Of a stretch of DNA of 64,000 nt, positions 55,851 through 64,000 are shown in pieces. The stretch comes from Papaver somniferum (Eukaryota; Streptophyta; Magnoliopsida; Ranunculales; Papaveraceae). Position numbers and translations under genes: made by a program. Each line of letters starts with the position of its first letter. The first letter of the stretch is position 1. Where the stretch lies: contig NC_039365.1 in assembly GCF_003573695.1 (NCBI RefSeq), forward strand, positions 82,377,089-82,441,088, read 5' to 3'. Below the pieces are notes generated by a model. It was not told where the DNA came from and ran no database searches. It saw only the letters and a program-made list of their open reading frames with translations.

Positions 55851-57037
55851 ATGTCTCCTGAAGCTTTCAATTATGCCAAGTGTATTGGAAACACCTCAAA
55901 GGGTCACTCCTTAGTTGATTCTTCCGAATCCCGAGGTAGAAAGATTTTTCCATCAGATGTTGACATGTCTTCCTCTCATGAGGCATGTGACACTCTGGCA
56001 AAAGCTGAAAAGGACCTCACCAGAATCTCAAAAAACTCTGCTGAAACTATTGATTTTCAGAATCATGATCAGCTTATTGATGAATTTGAAAAGTCTCTTG
56101 ATCGAGAACATGATCTCTATAGCATCATTGAGTCATTCTCTAAGAATATAGAAAAACTTCTCCAAGAAACTACTCTACAACGTGAAAAGATTAGTGCTCT
56201 TGAGGATATTGTTAAGGAAGACTCAATTAGAGAAAAACGTTTGATCGAGACGCATTCATCAAATCTTAACAGACTTCATGTCGAAAAATAGAAACTAAGT
56301 GCATCTCTTACTCTAGCCCATGAACAGTGCAGATCCTTGGAAAAGGAAAACTCTGTCTTAAGGAGAAATTCATCTATACAAACTAATTCTCATGAATTAC
56401 AGTACATGACGAAATGTTCTCCAGAAGAATATTGTGTCAAGAAAAGTTTACATAACTTACAATCTTCTCATATGGCTATAAAGTTAAAACAGGTGCCAAT
56501 TATTTCTTCTCCTCCACGAACCTTTACTTTTGGTGAGAAAAAAAATCACTATGCTATCCATTGTTTTGCCAGGAGGAAATTTTTTTCTAAACTTCATAAT
56601 TTGCTTCTTCCCACTGTCAATGGAATAAATAGTCAGACGACTACTGCAGTGAGTCGCATGCCTACAGAAAATAAGAAATCTTATAAAAATGATCTTTATT
56701 CTATAAATCATCAAAGGGAACAAGTTCATCTCAATAGCATGAACTCTTGTGCCACTAATGAAAACATTCCTTGTGTTTATAAAAATAAGTCTGGTAAATC
56801 TAAGTCTAGAAAATTGATCCCTTCTATTCTGATCCTCTTGTGCCAATTGTAAAAGGTCCTAGATTTAGTCCTCAGAGAAATCCTTCTGACGGATATGTTT
56901 CTCAAGCTGTGTCTTTTTCTTCTGGGATGAATGTCAACCGAAGAAAGACGAAGAACACAAGGATCAAGCTGTCAGATGACATTTACAACTCAATTCTCAA
57001 TGATCATAGTGGGATTAATTCTCACTCTACCACCTGA
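55851..57037 (+). pseudogene. gag-like protein, coiled coil and zinc-knuckle-like motif, broken
   Basis: From the ATG at 55851 the frame runs to a stop at 56289-56291, reopens in the same frame to 56852, then shifts to 56840-57037. The first part is helical and charged with heptad spacing (FEKSLDREHDLYSIIESF, EKISALEDIVKEDS), predicting a long coiled coil. Near 56550 it reads 'NHYAIHCFARR', the second half of a zinc knuckle (H-x4-C, then F-x-R-R); the two leading Cys are replaced (F and F), so metal binding is lost. The tail is basic and Ser-rich. The order coiled coil then knuckle suits the C-terminal half of gag in Ty1-type plant elements; the N-terminal capsid domain is missing. Decayed. 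Confidence 0.6.
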
Positions 57038-57279
57038 TTCCAGGTTTTCTTTTTTTTGTTCCTAACTCGAGAGGTGCAAGGACAATAATTGAGAATTACT
57101 CAAGTATGTTGTATATCTTTTCTGTTTAAGTTTTTTCCTTTTTGTGTGATGACGGTCCACAAACGTTCGCGTCCTCCTCTTATGAGTTCATAGGGTTTCC
57201 AAAACAAGAGTTTCCTTCTCCTGTTTACACACATATATATTACTCTATATTGTGTTTTTCCATCCCTAACAAAAATTGT

Positions 57280-57720
57280 ATGGAGAACTCTGCAAAATCT
57301 CAAGAGATTGTGCATCTTGATATGGAGGAAGACGCTCAAGGACGTGAGTCAATTCAAGAGCTGGTTCTAAAGAAGATGCTTGAAAGAAAGGATCATAACT
57401 CCTGAATTGATGATTCCGTCAAGGATTTAACCCGTTTTCAGAATGATTCAAAGGTCGAGTTTGCAAACCTTCAACTGCAAATAAACCAACTATTGTATGG
57501 TCAGGCCAGAATCCTTGCTAATCAGAATCTTCGGATACGGAATCAAAAGAAGCTCATCATGGATTGCGTCAAGACTAGACAACTTGCTCGGGTTGTTGAT
57601 CGTAAAGTTGGTGTTCTTACTCACGAACATGGTGTATCTACTGTCAAAAAGGTAAAGGAAATCAGTGACACCTTCTTTGATGGACTCATTGAAAGATATG
57701 AGATCCTCAGTGAACTCTGA
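57280..57720 (+). pseudogene. Second coiled-coil reading frame of the element, with one stop
   Basis: From the ATG at 57280 the frame meets a TGA at 57403-57405 and continues in the same frame to 57720. The first part is acidic (DMEEDAQGRESIQELVLKK). The second reads 'FANLQLQINQLLYGQARIL' and 'RNQKKLIMDCVKTRQLARV', amphipathic helices that suggest a coiled coil, and ends 'FFDGLIERYEILSEL'. No enzyme motif. It lies downstream of the gag-like frame and 1.5 kb before the polypurine tract. Function unknown; it may be an extra structural protein of the element. One stop in about 146 codons suggests modest decay. Confidence 0.45.
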
Positions 57721-59250
57721 TTTTCTTTTTATTTTCCTAGTAAATCTTCTATTTTTCTTGTTTTATTTAGAAGAATAACTAGAGTTTGAAATAGCCATTA
57801 TTGTGATTACACATAGCTATGTCCAACGTTTTCATCTTCATGTTTTTAGGTTTATTTGTTTAAATTCTAAAATTGTTTGGAAAATGATTTTTGCAGTATT
57901 AATTTTTATGGTTTTATATATTGCAATATTGTTATGGGATATGTGTGTTTACGTCCGTGAACTTGATTATCCCATACTTTGTCAAAAGTAAAGTCGTTCA
58001 TGAGTTGATATGCATGTATTGATGAAAGAATGAATTGACTTTTGACAAATACAAAAGTTAAGCCTATTATGTCAATTCTTGATGGAAGATAGGTTAAACT
58101 CTTTTGTGTTCAAGGATTGTGTCTATTGAATGTCATTGTGCAAATGGTGATGGAAAATAGAATGAGTCCTTGCTTATTCCACGGTATAAGGTCGACCTCC
58201 GATCCACAATTTTTGTGTACATATTGTGTTGTTCCATAAGGTGTCTTATGTTGAGCTCTATCGACTGGGTCATTGTTTTGACATAGTTGTTGTTCCATGA
58301 GATACTTTCTGTCGAGCGTGACCAATTAAATTGATTACTTTTGTGATTAGTTTAGTTGTGTATTTCGATTAGATTAATTATGGGTTTTCTTGTGATTAAT
58401 CTAATTGGGTGTTTTTAAGTCTCCGTAAGTTTACTTATGTTGAGCATGTTTGATTAAATTAATCATGGGTTCTCTTATGGTTAATTTAATTGAATATTTT
58501 GGATTCAAATTCATACCCGTATGTGACTTGTTTTGTCCACAGAAATCCTTCTTTTCTTTTTGAAATTAAGGTCGCTCTTGTTGTTCTTTCGGGAATGACA
58601 TTTTACGGGGGAGAGTTCTTAATTGAACTTGTGCTTAATTGCTAAATCTTTGTGGGGAGTGCGGCTGTGGAATATTATAGGGGTTATCTTGTATATTATA
58701 GATTCCTTGATGAATGAATTTAGCTTAGCCTTTATGATTGCATCTAAATAAGATGACATATGATATCTTTTGGTCATGAAATGTCTCTTTCAGAAATTTC
58801 ATTAGGATCCCGTTCTTGTATCTTTGCCAATTTTATTGATAAAAAGGGGGTGAATGAATATGTAGTTCACACTAAAAATACATATGGTTTTCGGCTCATC
58901 ATGTAAGGGGGAGTAGTTTCCATGTGAGATGGAGTATTGACTAAGGGAGAGTGACATATCACCGTAGTATTGTTGTTAAAGTTGTGATACAATTGAAGTT
59001 TGACGATGTGTAATGATACTATGACAATGTATAACAATGATTGGGAACTCTTGTTTTCTCGTTGTTATAGCTACGGATTTTCAACAATGATGATGCTAAA
59101 ATTACAACCTTTGGGATCATTGGAGTACTTGGAAGTGACGAAGATTTCGAGTAATGTTGAAGATTAGGCATGTGGAATAGGAGCTACAAAAGTTTATTTA
59201 TATATTTTTTGTATTCCATATGTATTGATAGTTTTGTCACTAAAATTGAC
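57721..59250 (+). other. 3' untranslated interior of the TR-GAG-like element
   Basis: No supported ORF (57803-57991 is hydrophobic, Ile/Val-rich, without other support). Two near-repeats of ATTAATTATGGGTTTTCTTGTG and similar occur at 58370-58490. Confidence 0.5.
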
Positions 59251-59260
59251 AAAGGGGGAG
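59251..59260 (+). other. Polypurine tract
   Basis: AAAGGGGGAG, then AT, then the LTR start TGTTAGAG at 59263. Confidence 0.85.
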
Positions 59261-59262
59261 AT

Positions 59263-61240
59263 TGTTAGAGCATTGCTCGGTCGAACTCACATGCGTTGCT
59301 ATATCAAGTATGTTTGTCAATGTTAGTGATCAAAACTATAAGTCTTGATTTCTAGTCTACTATATAACGTCCTCTGAGAATGTTTCAATGATTGAAATGA
59401 GAGTTTAGATTATATAACTTTTGGAGGATATAAGCATTGTTGTGGAAACACATATATGTATAAGTCCTTATTCCTTGAACCAAAGTTTGCGAACTTTGTT
59501 GATCAAGTGAACCGGAGTAGTGCATGAGCTAAGTCAGCGAACTTAGTCCGCGAACTGGCGAAGTTCTCAAACCCGAGAATTTCTGCTGGAGTTTGTGAAC
59601 TCCATCCGGGAACTTAAGTCCGCGAACTTGAGTATGTTATATCTAAAAACGATGATTGTGAACTTATACATATTAACTAAGGAATGCAATTGCAAACCGT
59701 GGCTATATAGTTGATAAAACGATTCAAGTGAATCAAATCATTTTTGCTTCAATTGTGTCTTGTGTAGTACATGAGATTTCCTTGCAATTGAACAACTATC
59801 TAACTAGTTCATTTGAGTCATTTGAACTAGTTATGGTGAAGAAGAATATGGTTGATATGAAAGTGATCATATGGCTAACCATTTGGTTAACTATTTTTTA
59901 ACCAACTAATGTACAAGTTTGGGTACGGTTACACAAGCCTAGAAACGTGCATTTTATTTGTGTATAAAAAGCTATGTTTTCGATCTAACGGTTGATAAAT
60001 ATTAGCTTGAATCTAATCAGGTTTTTCATCTAACGGTGAATAATGAATGCTTTGTTACCGAGCTAACATTGATTGCAAACCCCGATTTGAAAAACTATAT
60101 AAGGGAGAATTCTAACAACTGGGAAAACTAATCCCCACATATTATGTGTGATAATAGTTGTGCTAATATAGAGTCAGTTCTCCTTTAACCTTTGGTTTCT
60201 TCTTCTAAACCAGGTTAACGACTTAAAGACTTCATTGGGATTGTGAAGCCAGACCGATACTACTTTTCTTGTAGTTGTGTGATCTGATCTTGTTGTTTTT
60301 ATCGTACGTGTACAATTGTAATAATTGGCTTGAGATTTCTATCTCCGATAGGAAAGATAAAAAGTAATCACAAACATCTTCGTCTCATCGTTTGTGATTC
60401 CACAATATCTTTTTTCGCTGCGTCGATTAAGACTATTGTGAGGTGATTGATAATACTAGGTTGTTCTTCGGGAATATAAGTCCGGTTTATCAATTAGTTC
60501 TTGTTCACCTTGATTTATCAAAATACGGAACAAAACTCGTAGATATATTTATGGGAGACGGATTTATCTATTATCATAGACTTTTCTGTGTGATACAAAT
60601 TTGTTTATTGAAGTCTTCAACTTTGGGTCGTAGCAACTCTTAGTTGTGGGTGAGATCATCTAAGGGAATCAAGTACGTAGTATCCTGCTGGGATCAGAGA
60701 CGTAGGAGCATAACTGTACCTTGGATCAGTATGAGATTGGTTTGGGTTCAACTACAGTCCAGACCGAAGTTAGTTTTGAGTAGGCTAGTGTCTGTAGCGG
60801 CTTAATACAGTGTGTGTTCAATATGGACTATGTCCCGGGGTTTTTCTGCATTTGCGGTTTCCTCGTTAACAAAATTCTGGTGTCTGTGTTATTTCTTTTC
60901 CACATTATATTTTTTTATATAATTGAAATATCACAGGTTATCCGTTGTTCAATCAATTAGAATATCCGACCTTTTGGTTGTTGATTTAAATTGATTGACA
61001 CTTGGATATTGGTCTTTGGTAGCATCCAAGTTATCTCTCTAGTATTTGATAAAGACTCGTAGATTTGTATTTTCTTGAGTATATATCAAATCGAGAGATT
61101 GAGATATAAACTCTTTGATATACTTTTTATCTAGGTTGAGTCTGACTGTCTAGTTGATTATCTAGAAAGTATATTGGAGTTTGTCCATACAGATTGCTAA
61201 GCCAAATATTGGGTGTGGTTGTTAGACCCCCGCTTTTTCA
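59263..61240 (+). repeat. 3' LTR of the TR-GAG-like element
   Basis: 1978 bp. It carries the 377-bp deletion at ACTATA (join near 59360) and a small extra copy of AGTCAGCGAACTT at 59531. TATATAAG at 60096-60103. ORF 60443-60643 corresponds to 53477-53668. Confidence 0.9.
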
Positions 61241-61859
61241 AACTATTTACATAAGTCATTTTCAGCCCTCCATTTCTGTTAAAATTCAATTATTTATAAA
61301 AGTCATTTTCAGCCCTTCAAATTTATAAAAGCAATAATCCAGTCAATCTTCTTCTTCTTTTTTTAATGAAAACTCCCTACCAGAAAAAGGCTTTTTGTTT
61401 CCCTCGAGAAAAAGAGAAGTAAACTTGATATCTAATGAATTAGTTCTCTAAAATGCTTTTTGCATAAGCCCTCTTTTTGCCTGGTTATCTCGACCTTCCC
61501 TTGCTAGCTGTAATGGAATATTAAGGTATGTGTGATCTCATCTTATCTGACTTGTGCCAATACGATTGCTTCTTTGCAGGGTATTCAACTTCACTATCGT
61601 TTACTTACCCTATTGTTTTCCTCAACTTCTCACATCCATGTTTTTAAGATTAACCCCTTTAATCAAAAAGTGTTCACCATCATCTCCAACCTAAACTCCA
61701 ATCATCTGTTGTCCAATACAATAAACCCCCAATATTAGCTTAATCTGAAAAGTAGTATCATGAATTATTTTGAATCGAAAAGATCTTGCAAACCCCAGTC
61801 ATTACCATCAACCCTCAAAGTACTGGTGGTTAGTAAGCCTTTGTGTATATAAGTTAATG
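61241..61859. other. Spacer, AT-rich
   Basis: Begins with the right AACTA duplication. CATAAGTCATTTTCAGCCCT is repeated (61249 and 61297). No gene recognised; the frame 61532-61738 has no domain. Confidence 0.5.
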
Positions 61860-64000
61860 AAATCATTTCAAAGGAAGTGGTTCTAGAATCAAATACTTAC
61901 TCCATCCAGATTTCAACCTGTTCGATTCAATTTCAAGAAAGCGGATCCGTAGATCCCCTTTTAGAGACGCAAAGCAGACGACCTCATCGATGAAAATAAC
62001 CCTTATTGCCAAGAAACAGTTGAATAATGAAGCTACATATGGAGTCAACAAGATAATAAATCATTTAAGTATGAGTTGGGAAGTTGAACAACAAAAGTAT
62101 GCAGAAAATTCTCATGTTCATACAAAAAATACAGTATCAAAACAATTACCACAACATATAGAAGGCATCAAAAAGATATCAGATGCAACTATCTCCCCGG
62201 AAAAATTAATGGTGGAGGAAAAATGGTTGATCCCAGCCAGGACTCCAAGCTTTAAAGTGACTGTGAGACAGGAAGATCGATGGGTACTTGAAATGTTTCA
62301 AAAATAAATAAAAGACTTGCAGATTCAGAACAAGGAGAAGAACCAGCTCGGAAGCATGTTCAGACTAACAGATCTCTGGAGAAAATGGAAGAAAGGAAAT
62401 TTGATGGCCTTTGCAGTCGAATTGTCAATTGCACAAGAAAAACTCCTAAAATCACACCGCAGCATCACCCAAGCCACAAAAACTTCTCATCCATAAACCC
62501 TCCAAGACCCATAAAATTCAAAAACCATTGCCCATATAAGAAAATTACAAAGACACCTTACACATAAAAACCATCAGTCCCAACCAGTGGGGTAAGCAAA
62601 GGGTAAATGAAGATGTCTACCCGCAAAAACAATTCCAAGGATAAAGAAAAGAGATGGGTGAATGTCGATAGTACTCCTATCGCTCAATCTAATGCAATAA
62701 CTAACAATGGGTAAGAAAGCTCATTCAAAGATAACCAGGTAAGCTTCAAACTACAAATTTTCATCTTCTTTGTTTCTGGTTTTCTGGCTTTGATATAACA
62801 TAATTCCGGCTCAAATGATAATTCTGTTTTTGATTTACATCTGTTACTAGCTGTCCGCAATCATCATTATTGTTTCTCCAAAGTACTATATGTTGATAAA
62901 AATCACATAATTCTGGTTAGATGGGAAAACTGGATAGACAAGAACTTCTTAGGGGGATTCACATCCCTTTTTAACTGAGTATAAGACTTCACCTGCTTAT
63001 TCTGTTGTGTATTTTGCCCAAAAGAAATGGAGTTATCTTGCCACAGGTTACCACAATAGCTCAAAATCTCACAACTTTATCACTTGGTCCATACTCAAAA
63101 ACATCTCTTATTGTCCCACAAAAGATCGAGCACAACAACTCCTAAACCAACCGACTTCAGCATCATGACTCTAAATGTCTTATACTAGAATTACCAAAGG
63201 CTAGCAAAACCAACCACCCAAACTCATCTAAAAAATATGGTAACGAAACATGTACTAGACATCATATTTCTCCAAGAAACTAAGAACCAAGAACCCATCA
63301 TCAAAAACCTCATCCTTTCCCTAAAATATTATGAAATGGAGATTATCAACCCAACTGGAGTAGTCGGTACTGCATGGGGCCTTGTTCTAGCCTGCTCTAG
63401 TAAAGTTACCGTCAATAAAACTGATAGTCAAATTGATGTCATTGTTACTTGTAACTCTAGCAACCTTGTCTGGATGACGTCGAGCACTTATGGGTGTCCC
63501 TGTAGAATAAGAAAGCATACGAGTTGGGAATACTTCAAAAACCTAGTTATAAAGCATACAAATTGGGAATTGAATTTTACTCTCTCTGGAGATGAAAAAC
63601 GAGGTGGTATCCCTGTGAACCAATCGGTGAAAATTTTCTTCTCCAATTTAATCAATTCTGTTTAACTCATGGATTTAGGCTATGTAGGCTATAAGTATAC
63701 ATGGCCTAATAAAAGGGGTGTGGGGTGGAGAATTCATTGAAGCTAGACTCAATCGTGCTCTAGCCAACTCCAATTGGTAAATCTTTTCCCTAAAGCCATG
63801 GTATATCACTTGAACTCTGTAGGATCATATCATCTTACCATTCTGCTAAGAACTTCCCCTTACTAGAAGGACGGTGCGAAAACATTCAAATTTTTTGGAA
63901 TATACATGGAAGAACCATCTTGCTTTCAAGTCATTGAAGACTCTTGGGACTTCGACCCGGGAGGATCTGTAAGATTTGGGATTATGTCCAAACTCAAAAA
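61860..64000 (+). mobile_element. L1-type LINE, decayed, running off the window
   Basis: ORF2 endonuclease motifs from 63165 identify the element. The 5' edge is uncertain. Frames at 61990-62307 (105 codons) and 62385-62567 may be ORF1 remains; the first reads 'MVEEKWLIPARTPSFKVTV', the second holds a Cys-His patch (LCSRIVNCTRKTPKI) but no full zinc knuckle. The reverse transcriptase would lie beyond 64000. Confidence 0.6.
63165..64000 (+). pseudogene. LINE ORF2 endonuclease domain (APE/exo-endo-phosphatase type), N-terminal part
   Basis: From the ATG at 63165 one frame gives, after a stop at 63186-63188, 'HVLDIIFLQETKNQEP' (D-I-I-F-L-Q-E-T-K, whose E binds the metal), then 'GTAWGLVLAC' (G-x-G-G-L counterpart with changes), 'WMTSSTYGCP' (T-x-[VI]-Y-G-x-P), 'WELNFTLSGDEKRGG' (W-x-x-x-G-D-F-N, here disturbed), a stop at 63663-63665, then 'MDLGYVGYKYTWPNKR' (D-L-G-x-x-G-x-x-[FY]-T-W-x-N-x-R). 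A stop at 63738 and later shifts follow; motifs H-x-x-x-G-S-D-H appear as 'HLNSVGSYHLTIL' with D changed to Y. This endonuclease nicks the DNA target in LINE insertion. Stops and the lost Asp make it inactive. Confidence 0.8.

Larger units (their letters stand above)
51935..61240 (+). mobile_element. Complete non-autonomous LTR element with gag-like frames only (TR-GAG-like)
   Basis: 9306 bp with LTRs 51935-54275 and 59263-61240, an iMet primer site (54278-54289), a polypurine tract (59251-59260) and a perfect AACTA duplication. The interior (about 5 kb) has broken frames for a coiled-coil, gag-like protein and a second coiled-coil protein, but no protease, RT, RNase H or integrase motif in any frame. 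Terminal-repeat elements with only gag are known in plants as TR-GAG. It would depend on another element's enzymes. The LTR starts are shared with 13814, 47854 and 59263. Confidence 0.9.

Overview
This window looks like plant nuclear DNA. It is AT-rich and dominated by LTR retrotransposons. It carries one host gene with plant-type introns and GT-AG borders, plus LINE, pogo-like, Helitron-like and Stowaway-like remnants. The host gene belongs to the PWO (PWWP-domain interactor of Polycombs) family known from Arabidopsis, so a flowering plant, probably a eudicot, is likely. The repeat style would suit a poppy-type (Ranunculales) genome, but that is a weak impression, not a result.

Layout. 1-14281: an iMet-primed LTR element on the minus strand. 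Its interior holds a 505-codon ORF with the plant transposon domain PF20167. Its 2.8-kb LTR (2324-13814) is split by a complete Ty3/gypsy element (G1, 3088-11737, duplicated target CAAGG). A second fragment of the same LTR family follows at 13815-14281. 14282-23296: a related gypsy element on the minus strand (G2) with decayed gag, protease and an integrase tail; its upstream LTR is truncated. 23492-25365: a pogo/Emigrant-like DNA transposon remnant with TIRs and the C-terminus of its transposase. 25366-30190: AT-rich intergenic DNA with MITE ends, a Helitron-type 3' end and a LINE RNase H remnant. 30546-35005: the PWO-like gene in three coding exons (756 aa).

35006-38570: intergenic DNA with a probable partial LTR and an acidic minus-strand ORF. 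38571-47167: a non-coding element with 3.6-3.7-kb LTRs around only 1.28 kb of interior; it split that acidic ORF and duplicated GGTTC. 47854-50344: a solo LTR of the TGTTAGAG family. 51935-61240: a complete non-autonomous element of that family (LTRs 2341 and 1978 bp, target AACTA) carrying only decayed gag-like, coiled-coil reading frames. 61860-64000: an L1-type LINE whose ORF2 endonuclease runs off the window.

How the parts relate. The only gene likely to serve the plant is the PWO-like chromatin reader. The rest is a layered record of insertions, LTR deletions and decay. I found no new defence, metabolic or regulatory system. The most unusual points are an antisense, repeat-coding reading frame at the same place in both gypsy elements, the loss of the protease catalytic Asp in both, and the extreme LTR-to-interior ratio of the 38.6-47.2 kb element. 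LTR boundaries rest on TG/CA ends, primer sites, purine tracts and target duplications read directly from the sequence. Domain calls rest on recognised motifs and were not checked by database search.
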